The notes: generated by a model not told the origin, from the letters alone. Shown: positions 18,389 through 27,361, counted from the stretch's first letter. The stretch: DNA of 64,000 nt from Euryarchaeota archaeon UBA605 (GCA_002504905.1 DATY01000024.1:3210-67209), one strand, 5' to 3'. Made by a program: numbers and translations.

Positions 18389-19591
18389 ATGGAGAACAAT
18401 AATCCCGACACAGAATTCGCAACAAAAGCCGTCCACTCTGGAATGCTAGAAATAGAAGGCGCAGCTTCTACACCAATCTTCTTATCTTCGACTTACAGAT
18501 TAACTGATGAAAAATACAAAGGATGGGCAGAAGGGCTACACCACAGCGTCGTTTATTCTAGAATTTCTAGTATTAACTCAGAAGTAGTATCTGCAAAGCT
18601 TGCCGCTTTAGAAGGCGCAGAAGATGCTGAGGTCTTCTCTAGTGGAATGGCAGCAATTTCTACAACTCTTCTAACTTTACTTTCAAAGGGAGATCACATC
18701 ATAGCCACCCCTGATTGCTATGGAGGGACTTACGCCCTACTTACGGATATACTCCCAAGAATGGGTATAGAAGTTACGATGGCCGATATTAGGGATCCAT
18801 CAAGTTACGAGCAAGCCATTCAGGAGAATACCAAGGTATTGTATGTCGAGACAATGACCAATCCCACACTCAAGGTTTGTGACCTTTCTGCTATGGCAGA
18901 ATTAGCCAAAGAGAACAACCTCATTTCTGTTGTTGATAACACATTCGTTTCTCCTTGGTCGTGCAATCCAATCGAAATGGGATTTGATATCGTAATTCAT
19001 TCCGGAACGAAATATCTTGGAGGACATTCAGACTTAACAGCTGGTTTTGTAGCGGGTAAGAAGACACTTGTTGCCGAAATATTCCACAACAAGATATATC
19101 TCGGTGGAGCAGCAGACCCTCATATGTGTTATTTATTAGAGAGAGGAATGAGGACTTTACATGCTAGGATGCCTATCCATGCATCCAATTCTGCTGAAAT
19201 AGCAAAGAGATTAGAAAACCATGAAATGATTGAGAAAGTAATCCATACTTCACTATCAAATCATCCAGACTTCGAGATAGCCAACAGAATAATGCCCAGA
19301 GGTAGTGGTATGCTTGCATTTGTAATAAAAGGAGGAGACGCATCTGCTCTTAAATTTATGAAATCTTTAGATTTAATTTTTGAAGCAACTAGCTTAGGAG
19401 GAGTTGAAAGTCTTGTTGAATGCCCATTCAATTCTAGTCATATGTTTGTCCCTGAAGAGGTTAGATTTGAAGCAGGCGTAGTTCCCGGGTTTGTGAGAAT
19501 GAGTATTGGGATTGAAAATGTCGAAGATCTATGGAAAGATATCGAACAAGGATTAGATGCAGCTGCTGATTTACTCGCCACTAGAGCATAG
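18389..19591 (+). CDS. Cystathionine gamma-synthase / gamma-lyase-type PLP enzyme
   Basis: 400 residues, the standard size for the Cys/Met-metabolism PLP family (fold type I). The Schiff-base lysine is in SGTKYLGGHSD, the phosphate-binding region in SSGMAAIST, and the conserved tyrosine/arginine in VVYSRISS near the N-terminus. Members make or break C-gamma to S bonds in cystathionine, homocysteine, methionine or O-acylhomoserine; which reaction applies cannot be read from sequence. The ATG at 18389 is preferred over a TTG at 18365 because GAGG precedes it and TAxx homologues begin near here. It overlaps the next gene (an exporter) by one base and is divergent from an Lrp regulator. Confidence 0.87.
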   Translation: MENNNPDTEFATKAVHSGMLEIEGAASTPIFLSSTYRLTDEKYKGWAEGLHHSVVYSRISSINSEVVSAKLAALEGAEDAEVFSSGMAAISTTLLTLLSKGDHIIATPDCYGGTYALLTDILPRMGIEVTMADIRDPSSYEQAIQENTKVLYVETMTNPTLKVCDLSAMAELAKENNLISVVDNTFVSPWSCNPIEMGFDIVIHSGTKYLGGHSDLTAGFVAGKKTLVAEIFHNKIYLGGAADPHMCYLLERGMRTLHARMPIHASNSAEIAKRLENHEMIEKVIHTSLSNHPDFEIANRIMPRGSGMLAFVIKGGDASALKFMKSLDLIFEATSLGGVESLVECPFNSSHMFVPEEVRFEAGVVPGFVRMSIGIENVEDLWKDIEQGLDAAADLLATRA

Positions 19592-20193
19592 TGGTTACTA
19601 TGGACTCAGAACTTTTTGTCCAATTTCTAGTTTTTACCATAGCAATGTGCTTTTCACCGGGCCCAAATAATATTCTTTGTGCAGCGCATGGCTCACAGCA
19701 CGGCTTCAAAGGTACTTTGCCTTTAATTTCAGGAATGGCTATTGGATGGTCTACATTAGGAATTTTTGTCGGAGGAGCAACTGTTTTTATCGAAAAAAAT
19801 CAATCATTTTTTGATCTATTAACTTATTTTGGTGCAATATACATTGCGTATTTGGGGTATCAAGTTTTCAAAACCTCTCCGATGTCCGACGAGGAACAAA
19901 AAAGTACTAAATTAGGGCCGATTACTGGTATTATTTTACAAGTGGTTAATGGTAAGGCATGGATCCATTTTCTAGTATTGATGACCCAATTCGGTCTTTT
20001 ATTCGGCTCAGGCTTTGGAGCGAAAGTCATGTTAGTCGGACTAAATCTTGTATTTGGCTTACCTGCTGTAATGACTTGGGCAGGTTTCGGTACTCAGTTG
20101 AGAAAATTATTCACGACTACTAAATCAGCTACAATGTTGAACAGAGGCATGGGCTTTTCTTTGATTGCTGTAGCAATTTGGATAGCACTTTGA
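19591..20193 (+). CDS. RhtB/LysE family amino-acid exporter
   Basis: 200 residues with about six helices and the RhtB signature FSPGPNNIL near the N-terminus. The GTG at 19591 shares its G with the TAG of the PLP-enzyme gene, a typical translational-coupling overlap; the ATG at 19600 is the alternative. RhtB proteins export homoserine, threonine, cysteine and related amino acids. Coupling to a sulfur-amino-acid enzyme and a divergent Lrp gene suggests export of an excess product such as homoserine, methionine or cysteine. Confidence 0.85.
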   Translation: MVTMDSELFVQFLVFTIAMCFSPGPNNILCAAHGSQHGFKGTLPLISGMAIGWSTLGIFVGGATVFIEKNQSFFDLLTYFGAIYIAYLGYQVFKTSPMSDEEQKSTKLGPITGIILQVVNGKAWIHFLVLMTQFGLLFGSGFGAKVMLVGLNLVFGLPAVMTWAGFGTQLRKLFTTTKSATMLNRGMGFSLIAVAIWIAL

Positions 20194-20197
20194 TTAT

Positions 20198-21898
20198 TCA
20201 TGGACTAGATAATTTTCCTGCACCGGATATCTCAGCTAATTTTTCCATAGCAACGATATAATCATTTCTTGCCCCTTCACTATTTTCATTCAGGATTTTT
20301 TCTGCTGATGTCCATAACATGTTTAATGCAGGGACCCAATCACTACCTTTGTCCCGGGAAGCCGAATCAAATCTCCAAGCGTCAGATTCTGTTCTATCGT
20401 GTACAACAAGCCAAGCCCATCCCATTGCAGCATCCAAGCCTTTTCCTTTTCTCGCTAAAGATACCGTAGATGCTACACCATCATCTCCAGCCTTTCTAAT
20501 TAGTCTATCAGCAAAAGCGAGAGGATTCGGAAGTGAAACATTATTCCATGGCAAAGTATCCAATTTCTTTGCTGTAGAAAGATTATTTTTCAACTCTCTT
20601 AGAAATGCTCCAAAACCTTGTTTTCGCTGTAACTGTTTATTGTAAATTTCCTCTGCATCTTCACCCGTTAGCTCGAACATATCCTTCAGAATAGTGAGCC
20701 CATGATCTTTCCATAAAGAAACTAGTAAAGGGTGACAAGCATTTTCTTCAAACCTTACAACCTTTTCATCTAATTCAAATGTAAAACCATCTTGTCTTAC
20801 ATGTATTCCTGTTTCAAGACTATCTAAGACCGTTGAAATTGCATCTTTTTCGTCCTCACTTCCTGATAAAAAATCTAAGAAATCTTTCTTCGAATCATTG
20901 TCAAACCAATTATTCCCACTAACATAACCATCATCGATTGAATTTAAGATACTCTTACGACATTCTCTTCCCAATGAAGAATCTTCTAAAGCCATAGACA
21001 TCCAAGCAAGTAAAATCTCATCTAATTTCTCTAATCCTTCAATTGGTAGTGACCTATCTTCCGGCCAACCTATCGGCCTCCACATCCACTCTGCCTTAAT
21101 GATTTCAGAAATTTTTGGAGGAAGCATAGTCAGCGCTATTGATGGGACGAAACCCTCTTCAGTTTTAGCGAGAGAACTTTGGGATAATCCTGCTATGACG
21201 CCATTTTGAAAAGTGATTTTTAACCACCCAGAGTCTGTAAAAATATTATCTTTTACTGTCTCTTCATCTAGCCCCTTACTCCATCTTATCGTATCTCCAG
21301 TGAATTTAATTGAGGAGAATTCTAGAGCAGCCTCAATCCAACCTTCGGGTGATTTAGGACTTATTCCGGTGTATTCGTACCCATCTTTCCAAGAGAAAAA
21401 CCAGTGTCCAGATTTTGCGTGCTCGTCCCAAACCAGCATTCTTAATTTGTGATTTTTATAATTTTGAATCGCTGCCTGGTGAGCCTGTTTTCCATTCCCC
21501 CTTCTAATAAAACTCGAAGTTCCATATATTGGATTATTGAATACTGCTACCGTCGAATGATCTCCGTCAAGCGCAGCTAACAAACTACCCGCCAAAGCCC
21601 GAGAAACCATACAACCGCGCCTTTTCACCATTCTTCTCGCTAACCATTTTCGATCATGACGTTTTTTAGAAACATATTCAATTTCTTTCAGACTGGCTGC
21701 CATCATATCTCTTCTAGGTCTTCCAAGCTCGACATTAATATCTGGTAAGAATATTTTCGGATCCTCTAAGAGAGCATCTAAATCATTCCCCAAGCGTTGT
21801 TGAATTTGTTTAGATGCCTGTTTAATACCACGCACTTTCACCTTTTTTCTACGATTTTTATCGCCAGGAAATCTAACTTCTGCGGGTGGGCGAGCCAT
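20198..21898 (-). CDS. Protein of unknown function (566 aa)
   Basis: Starts at the ATG at 21898 (MARPPAEV); a TTG nine bases upstream is in frame. The product is soluble, with no signal peptide or membrane segment. A strongly basic N-terminus (RRKKVKVRG, KKRHDRKW, RRMVKRRG within the first ~110 residues) suggests nucleic-acid contact. The middle is rich in Trp and aromatic residues (HWFFSWKDGYEY). The C-terminal half is largely helical and acidic. I recognise no catalytic motif. It is transcribed alone, convergent with the RhtB exporter (five-base gap) and not close to the dph5 gene upstream. Confidence 0.6.
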   Translation of the reverse strand: MARPPAEVRFPGDKNRRKKVKVRGIKQASKQIQQRLGNDLDALLEDPKIFLPDINVELGRPRRDMMAASLKEIEYVSKKRHDRKWLARRMVKRRGCMVSRALAGSLLAALDGDHSTVAVFNNPIYGTSSFIRRGNGKQAHQAAIQNYKNHKLRMLVWDEHAKSGHWFFSWKDGYEYTGISPKSPEGWIEAALEFSSIKFTGDTIRWSKGLDEETVKDNIFTDSGWLKITFQNGVIAGLSQSSLAKTEEGFVPSIALTMLPPKISEIIKAEWMWRPIGWPEDRSLPIEGLEKLDEILLAWMSMALEDSSLGRECRKSILNSIDDGYVSGNNWFDNDSKKDFLDFLSGSEDEKDAISTVLDSLETGIHVRQDGFTFELDEKVVRFEENACHPLLVSLWKDHGLTILKDMFELTGEDAEEIYNKQLQRKQGFGAFLRELKNNLSTAKKLDTLPWNNVSLPNPLAFADRLIRKAGDDGVASTVSLARKGKGLDAAMGWAWLVVHDRTESDAWRFDSASRDKGSDWVPALNMLWTSAEKILNENSEGARNDYIVAMEKLAEISGAGKLSSP

Positions 21899-21950
21899 GT
21901 TATACAATTATCGGAAACATCGCCCCCCCTTGAGTTCGTCGATTGAATGG

Positions 21951-22763
21951 TCAAACAATTTTCCTACGGTTAAAAGCATCAATTTCATTTTGATTCATAT
22001 TAGAAGGTATAACTAAGCAATGAATCCACCCTTCACTAAATTTAGATATTTCAGATAAATTACCGGCAATTATATTTTGAGAATCTAATGAAATATCTGT
22101 AAGTAAAATACCATTCATATTTTTCACAGATAGTGTTTTTTCTCCACTAATCTGGATAATCTTTTCCTCCATTTTCCTCAACATTGTATATGCATCAATA
22201 GGACTCATAGGGGTTGGTTTTTCAATCCCCATCCCTGTGGGGTCCAAATCAAACAAAACAAGAGTATGGAGCCCATTATCATAATTTTTATAGATCATTT
22301 CAAGCGGAGAGGAGGGGAGATATTTTCCATAGGAATAAGGTATCGTGACCTGCCTCCCAAACCTGTAAGATTGTAATCCCGATAACGAGATCGCTAACGC
22401 AGTAGCAGTAATCCCTGGTATGAAATTAAAATTTATTCCTAAATCGGCACATCGCGCTTCTAAATCAATATGAGTAGTAGCTTGCAAGGGGTCCCCAACA
22501 ACTAATAACGCCACAGGGAAATCTTTTGCCAACTTTAATAATTTATCTGGGCTTTCTACCTCGGGTCTCATAATTCGTTCCCAAGAACCTATGAACTCCT
22601 CCAATCTTTCTTCTTGACCCGGAGGTAAAATAGCAGTATATCCTTCTAAATACCTATTAGAACAACCTCTTGCAATATTGATTGCTTTTTTACTCATATG
22701 GTCTAAATTCCCTGGTCCTAAGCCAATGATCCACAAGCCAGCCGACAACCCCTCCTCCGTCAT
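21951..22763 (-). CDS. dph5: Diphthine synthase (SAM-dependent methyltransferase)
   Basis: 270 residues from the ATG at 22763 (MTEEGLSAGLW). This start puts the family N-terminus, IIGLGPGNLD, at residues 12-21; a longer frame upstream is spurious. Other tetrapyrrole-methylase-fold features are YLEGYTAILP, VVGDPLQATTHIDL and IPGITATALAIS. The enzyme methylates the modified histidine of elongation factor 2 on the way to diphthamide, an archaeal/eukaryotic trait. The start lies only 25 bases from the divergent tRNA methyltransferase start. Confidence 0.9.
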   Translation of the reverse strand: MTEEGLSAGLWIIGLGPGNLDHMSKKAINIARGCSNRYLEGYTAILPPGQEERLEEFIGSWERIMRPEVESPDKLLKLAKDFPVALLVVGDPLQATTHIDLEARCADLGINFNFIPGITATALAISLSGLQSYRFGRQVTIPYSYGKYLPSSPLEMIYKNYDNGLHTLVLFDLDPTGMGIEKPTPMSPIDAYTMLRKMEEKIIQISGEKTLSVKNMNGILLTDISLDSQNIIAGNLSEISKFSEGWIHCLVIPSNMNQNEIDAFNRRKIV

Positions 22764-22788
22764 GGTGAAGGGGTCTAACCGAGTGCAC

Positions 22789-23979
22789 ATGATGAAAGTG
22801 ATGCGACATTTACTAGTACCAAATAAAAAAGTACAAGATACTTTAACCGAGATTACTAAGTATGATTGGCTGTCTAAAGAGCATCGAATTTTTTCTTCAG
22901 AAGATGGAAAAAGCCGCCTTATTCCACTTTCTATTTCCGCAGATATAAATTTACCTAACCCCCTATCAGATTTTGAAATCATTTTCTCAGAAGGAAAACC
23001 AAATCAGGTAATCGACACAGACTGGTGGAATCATTTAGAAGAGCTAGTTGGGAAAAATACAGTAATTGAACATCAAGAGTCATGGCCTTCTTCTCATGAA
23101 TTCTTTGGAGATATGATGATTGTCAGAATTGATGATAGTATCAAGAAATATACAACTGAAATTGCCAGAGCTAAATTGCTGTCGCATCCATTTATCAGAT
23201 TGGTGTTATCAGATTCAGGCGTAATGGGCGAATTAAGAATTAGGGATTTGAAACCAATTGGGGCGCGCAAAAACTCGAAAATATATTTTGAAAACATTCC
23301 TTCCGAACTTACAAGAACAAAAGTCTCAGTTAAAGAATCTGGCAAATATATCTCTTGCGACCCTAAAATAGCTTATTATTCCACAAAACTCCAATCAGAG
23401 AGGCTTGAAACACTTCGTTTTGCTAAAGAATTACGTAAAGAACTAAATCGTCCTTTGGCTGTCTGTGACCCCTTCTGTGGAGTAGGACCAGCTCTTTCTA
23501 CCTTGATCGGAGAAGAGGGTTTAGTTGACAAGATTCTAGCATCTGATCTTAATGAAGAAGCGGTCAAATTATTATTTGAAAATCTTCAAAGATGGGATAA
23601 ACGCGAATATCCTTCCGAATCTACAAGAATTCAAGAATACTATGATAATAGGATAGTCGGACTAGCGGACGCGACAAAACTTTCTGATAATCCGGAATAT
23701 TTTGGTAAGTGGGATTTAGTACTGGTTAATTTACCTCACAGAACAATAGAATTTCTTCCCCGATTAATCCCTTTACTTAATCGAAGAAATATTTCACTAA
23801 TACGAGGTAGAGTAATTGTAGCAGAATCAGAAATTTCTTCTGCTAACGAAAAGATTAATCAAATTCTTCCACCTATCGTGGCCAACAAACCAAAACCGGA
23901 ATTAAAAATTAAGAGGGATTACAGTAGTGCACTACGACTTTGCTCATTCGAAGCATGGATAGATAAGGAAGCGGCCTAA
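22789..23979 (+). CDS. trm5: Trm5-type tRNA (guanine37-N1)-methyltransferase
   Basis: About 396 residues from the ATG at 22789 (ATGs at 22792 and 22801 also fit). The C-terminal Rossmann methyltransferase domain has motif I DPFCGVGPALS, an acidic ribose-binding SDLNEEA, and the catalytic NLPH motif (VNLPHRTIEFL) of Trm5 rather than the DPPY of many DNA/RNA methylases. The N-terminal half is the variable tRNA-recognition region. It forms m1G37 in tRNA, preventing frameshifting; archaeal TYW2/Trm5b-like wyosine enzymes are close alternatives. Expression is divergent from dph5. Confidence 0.82.
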   Translation: MMKVMRHLLVPNKKVQDTLTEITKYDWLSKEHRIFSSEDGKSRLIPLSISADINLPNPLSDFEIIFSEGKPNQVIDTDWWNHLEELVGKNTVIEHQESWPSSHEFFGDMMIVRIDDSIKKYTTEIARAKLLSHPFIRLVLSDSGVMGELRIRDLKPIGARKNSKIYFENIPSELTRTKVSVKESGKYISCDPKIAYYSTKLQSERLETLRFAKELRKELNRPLAVCDPFCGVGPALSTLIGEEGLVDKILASDLNEEAVKLLFENLQRWDKREYPSESTRIQEYYDNRIVGLADATKLSDNPEYFGKWDLVLVNLPHRTIEFLPRLIPLLNRRNISLIRGRVIVAESEISSANEKINQILPPIVANKPKPELKIKRDYSSALRLCSFEAWIDKEAA

Positions 23980-24021
23980 TTTCCAAATTATTATGTGCAT
24001 TGGGGCCTTCCGAAATATTGT

Positions 24022-25080
24022 ATGGCTACGACGAGACTTTCGAAATTATTTATGGAATGGAAGAATGCTTCGAACAATAAAAAAATTACAGCATTATTTC
24101 TGACGTTTACCTTTATCTCCTCAATTGGTTACGTGGGAATCGGATATGTTGTTGCTTCGCAAGGCATTTCAGCAAATCCTGGTTGTGGAATGTGGGAATC
24201 AAATACTCCGGATAATTGGACTACTGATGATGATTGGGAAAGTTTCGAACCATGGAATGACTCTACTGAACGTATTGAAATAAGGAAAAATTTTGATGTA
24301 TCCAATTATCAATATCAGTATGAAAACGTCTCTTTTGAACCTCGAGGAGAATCTGGAATAACTCTTCGTGGCTGGTACATCGAAGTAGATCCAAATGCTC
24401 CTGTGGTTATACAAACACACGGAATGCCTCAGAATGGAAAATGTAAACCAGAGATGTTACTTATGCAAGGGTATCTGGCAGAGGCCGGAATCAACAGTCT
24501 TTCATTCGATTTGAGAAATTATGGAAATAGTGATGTAGATAGTGATTATATCAGCATAGGACAGAAAGAATATAAAGATCTCTTAGGGGCTTACGATTGG
24601 TTAATTTCTGAAAAACAATATTCTCCAGGGGAAGTTGGTATGACTGCTATTTCTCTTGGTGGAGGTGCTGCAATAGCATTTGCTGATGAACCCGGAATAG
24701 GTGCGTTATGGTTAGATAGTGCGGTTTTGGATTTTCCTTTAGTAATCAAAAATGAATTAGAAAGATTAGGATTTCCATCTTTTTTCGCAGGACCTGGAGT
24801 TAGAGTTGGAGGATGGCTTGCAGGAGTTAGCCTCACTGAACGCTCCCCATTAGAAGCGGCTGAAAATGCTGGAGATCGCCCGGTATTCCTCACTCATGGA
24901 AAAGAAGATCCAAGAGTATCAATACAACATTCGCAAACATTTGAAGAAAGAATGATTTCTAATGACGCTAATGTTACAACATGGTATGTTGAACAAAGAG
25001 GACATGTAGATGCCTTGTGGGGAAATTCCGAAGAATATAAATCAAAATTAGCTGACTTCTTTGGTAATGCTCTAAATTAG
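24022..25080 (+). CDS. Membrane-anchored or secreted alpha/beta hydrolase
   Basis: 352 residues from the ATG at 24022; an in-frame GTG at 23995 would add nine. A hydrophobic segment at about 25-45 is an N-terminal anchor or signal. The hydrolase fold follows: oxyanion strand with THGMPQNG, nucleophile elbow TAISLGGGA (Ser, with Ala where the first Gly of G-x-S-x-G usually sits), acidic residue in THGKEDPRV, and His in QRGHVDALW. It resembles the serine aminopeptidase/lysophospholipase-like clan, so an esterase or peptidase facing outward is likely. The substrate is unknown. The tRNA-Asp gene lies ten bases beyond its stop. Confidence 0.78.
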   Translation: MATTRLSKLFMEWKNASNNKKITALFLTFTFISSIGYVGIGYVVASQGISANPGCGMWESNTPDNWTTDDDWESFEPWNDSTERIEIRKNFDVSNYQYQYENVSFEPRGESGITLRGWYIEVDPNAPVVIQTHGMPQNGKCKPEMLLMQGYLAEAGINSLSFDLRNYGNSDVDSDYISIGQKEYKDLLGAYDWLISEKQYSPGEVGMTAISLGGGAAIAFADEPGIGALWLDSAVLDFPLVIKNELERLGFPSFFAGPGVRVGGWLAGVSLTERSPLEAAENAGDRPVFLTHGKEDPRVSIQHSQTFEERMISNDANVTTWYVEQRGHVDALWGNSEEYKSKLADFFGNALN

Positions 25081-25089
25081 TTGTTTAAG

Positions 25090-25165
25090 TGGCGCCCCGA
25101 CCGGGATTTGAACCCGGGTCGCAGCCTCGACAGGGCTGCATGATAGGCCACTACACCATCGGGGC
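25090..25165 (-). tRNA. tRNA-Asp (GTC), CCA encoded
   Basis: On the minus strand the acceptor stem GCCCCGA (5' end at 25165) pairs with TCGGGGC (25094-25100). The T-loop has GGTTCAAATCC. The anticodon stem GCAGCC/GGCTGC encloses the loop CTGTCGA with anticodon GTC. The discriminator base is G (25093), as expected for Asp. It is followed by CCA at 25092-25090, so the CCA tail is in the gene. The mature body is 73 bases without CCA and has no intron. Confidence 0.95.
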
Positions 25166-25274
25166 AGTAGCAACACGACAAAGGTAGTGTATTTCAAACG
25201 CACCCATTACAAGGTTGCAATTTCGAAGCCATTTAATGGGATAATTCATGACCCTATTGCATTTCGATAGCATC

Positions 25275-25868
25275 ATGCCTGAGGAGAAATTGATTATCGA
25301 TGTTATCGATAACGGAGGACAATGGACTCACAGGGAGTGGCGCATGTTAAGATATCTAGGGGTCGACACCCAAATTCAATCGAATAAAACCCCACTTTCT
25401 GAGTTAAGAAAAGTAGACGGTTTAATTCTTTCAGGAGGTGCTGCAAGAGTTGGATTAACGGGAGAGTTAGGTAACTGTGGCGAATATTTAACTCTAAATG
25501 TTCCTATTTTAGGAATTTGTGCCGGACATCAATTCATGGCAGGATATTACGGCGGTAAATCACAAGAAGCTCCTCGTCCAGAATTTGGAGCAGCATCAAT
25601 AGAATTAATTAATGGGGGAGGAGAATTATTTATTGGAACCCCCGACAAACAAGGAGTTTGGGAGAGTCATAACGATGAGGTTATTGATGTTCCTGATGGT
25701 TTTAGAATTACAGCAGTAAGTGATAATTGCGCTGTTCAGGCTATGGAGAACGATACAAGCGATCGTTTTGGGCTACAATTCCATCCAGAAGTGAATGACT
25801 CAGAGTATGGTGCTAAGATTTTTGAAAACTTTGTAGCAATATGTTTGAGGGCACGCAACAGTCAATAA
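25275..25868 (+). CDS. guaA: GMP synthase glutamine amidotransferase subunit (GuaAa)
   Basis: 197 residues from the ATG at 25275 (MPEEKLII); an ATG at 25248 in frame is less likely. It is a class I glutamine amidotransferase: DNGGQWTH near the N-terminus, the nucleophile in GICAGHQF, and His/Glu in LQFHPEVNDSEYG. Archaea often split GMP synthase into this ammonia-releasing subunit and a separate ATP-pyrophosphatase subunit, which is not in this window. It provides NH3 to convert XMP to GMP. The next gene encodes an RNA polymerase small subunit. Confidence 0.9.
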   Translation: MPEEKLIIDVIDNGGQWTHREWRMLRYLGVDTQIQSNKTPLSELRKVDGLILSGGAARVGLTGELGNCGEYLTLNVPILGICAGHQFMAGYYGGKSQEAPRPEFGAASIELINGGGELFIGTPDKQGVWESHNDEVIDVPDGFRITAVSDNCAVQAMENDTSDRFGLQFHPEVNDSEYGAKIFENFVAICLRARNSQ

Positions 25869-25911
25869 TTCAACCACAGATTGAAGAAGGGTGCGCTAGT
25901 CGGCGGGTTTG

Positions 25912-26181
25912 ATGGCAAAGAGCGCTGAGAGACTAATTCTTCACAAATGCCGCCAGTGCAACCGTACTGATAGAAGACCATGGAGTGAAACAGAGCTACC
26001 TAGATGTAACCATTGTGATTCAGCAATGGACCCTTTAGAAATTCGATACAAGTGCCTTCGATGTGGTGAATTAACTTGGACAGAAGCTGGTTCCACTGGA
26101 AAATCATGCAGATCATGTGGTTACAGAATATTTGTTAAACCTCGTAAAGGTGGCCGCCACAAGATTTTGAAAGCAGAATAA
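25912..26181 (+). CDS. rpoP: RpoP-like RNA polymerase subunit with an extra N-terminal zinc-binding segment
   Basis: 89 residues from the ATG at 25912 (a TTG directly before it is in frame). The C-terminal ~45 residues match the archaeal RpoP/Rpb12 zinc ribbon: YKCLRCGE, then CRSCGYRIFVKPR and a basic tail. Canonical RpoP is about 45-50 residues. Here an N-terminal ~45 residues with a second cysteine set (KCRQC and CNHC) precede it. The protein stabilises the RpbC/D platform of RNA polymerase. An unrelated double zinc-ribbon protein is possible but less likely. Confidence 0.75.
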   Translation: MAKSAERLILHKCRQCNRTDRRPWSETELPRCNHCDSAMDPLEIRYKCLRCGELTWTEAGSTGKSCRSCGYRIFVKPRKGGRHKILKAE

Positions 26182-26221
26182 AAATCGTTCAATTCAATAA
26201 CTTCCACTTTGACGATATGTT

Positions 26222-27361
26222 GTGGCAAGTTGGCTTAGTGAACATTCTCCTCGAACTTTTGAGGAACTCTCTATACCTCAGAATTTACGTAATTCATTAA
26301 CTTCTGCTAGTTTATCGCCAAATCCTCCAAACTTACTAATCACAGGTCCTGCTGGTGTTGGAAAAACAGCGTCTTGGAAATTAGTTGCAAGACAAATGCT
26401 TGGTTCAGGTTGGGAATCTACGACACATGTTTTACAATGTCGAGATTTAGCAAAATCTAGTGGTGCTATGGCCAAGTTTGAAAATTTTTTAAGACCTGGT
26501 GGTACAGATTCTTCAGATACATTAGCAGGACGCATGTCTTTGGATGCCTTTGATCGAGGAATTATTCAAACTACAGAATCTGATATTCCTCCTGCAGGAC
26601 GAGAAATAGAACTTCTGGAAGGACAAATCCCAGTTAGCAGAGTTATTGTTTTAGAAGACGCAGATCATTTAGGACATATTCGACAGGCATACCTTCGTCG
26701 TATGATGGAAACCGTTGGAAATGCTTCCAGATTTATTTTAATTGCTAGAGCTCCAAGTAGAATTATTGATGCATTAAGATCTAGGACTCAAATGATAAGA
26801 ATCCCGTCAACATCTAATGAACAATTAATTTCAACTTTAAACACTATTTGTGATGTAGAAAATATTGAAAAAAATGAAGGAGTGATTGGTGATATTGTAT
26901 ATGTATGCAGGGGCAATCTCAGAAAAGCAATTTTTACACTAGAGATGCTTGAATCTAGAGGATTAGCACTAGATAGATCTGCTGTACACAAATTGGTTCA
27001 AGCAACAACATTACAAGCGGGTAGACACCTTCTCGAACTCGCACTGCGGGGAAAAGTTGTAGAGTGGAAGTGGGAGAAAAAGAATGGCAGAAATAAAAAA
27101 GTACTTTCCGGGGCAATTGCAGAAATTGATAAATTAATGAATGAATATGGATTAGATTCTGAAGATGTCATTTCTCAGATTCATGAAGTAGTCATTGGTA
27201 GAAGAATTTCGATTACCGATAATCTAAGATGTGAAATATTGAATGCATTGGCAGAATGTGATAGGAATTTACAAAATTCAATGCATGCCCGAATACCATT
27301 AGAGCAATTTCTTCACCGTGTTGCAAAGGCTGGAAGAAGTCACGGACTAGCCTTTTCTTAG
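26222..27361 (+). CDS. Replication factor C small-subunit-like AAA+ protein, divergent
   Basis: 379 residues from a GTG at 26222, longer than the usual ~320 of RfcS. Walker A is intact (GPAGVGKTAS). The region that should read L-D-E-A-D is LEDADHL. The sensor-1 Asn (in ACN of RfcS) aligns with FILIARAP and is missing. The arginine-finger SRC reads SRT. An insertion of about 40 residues follows Walker A, and the C-terminal helical collar is present. The family loads the PCNA clamp at primer ends. It could be one of two RFC small subunits, possibly the less active one. The stop directly abuts the 3' CCA of the tRNA-Arg gene. Confidence 0.82.
   Translation: MASWLSEHSPRTFEELSIPQNLRNSLTSASLSPNPPNLLITGPAGVGKTASWKLVARQMLGSGWESTTHVLQCRDLAKSSGAMAKFENFLRPGGTDSSDTLAGRMSLDAFDRGIIQTTESDIPPAGREIELLEGQIPVSRVIVLEDADHLGHIRQAYLRRMMETVGNASRFILIARAPSRIIDALRSRTQMIRIPSTSNEQLISTLNTICDVENIEKNEGVIGDIVYVCRGNLRKAIFTLEMLESRGLALDRSAVHKLVQATTLQAGRHLLELALRGKVVEWKWEKKNGRNKKVLSGAIAEIDKLMNEYGLDSEDVISQIHEVVIGRRISITDNLRCEILNALAECDRNLQNSMHARIPLEQFLHRVAKAGRSHGLAFS

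Noticed and set aside
22763..22982. Upstream extension of dph5 by 73 residues
   Set aside because: The extension overlaps trm5 coding sequence and lacks any similarity to the family, whose N-terminus is at the ATG at 22763.
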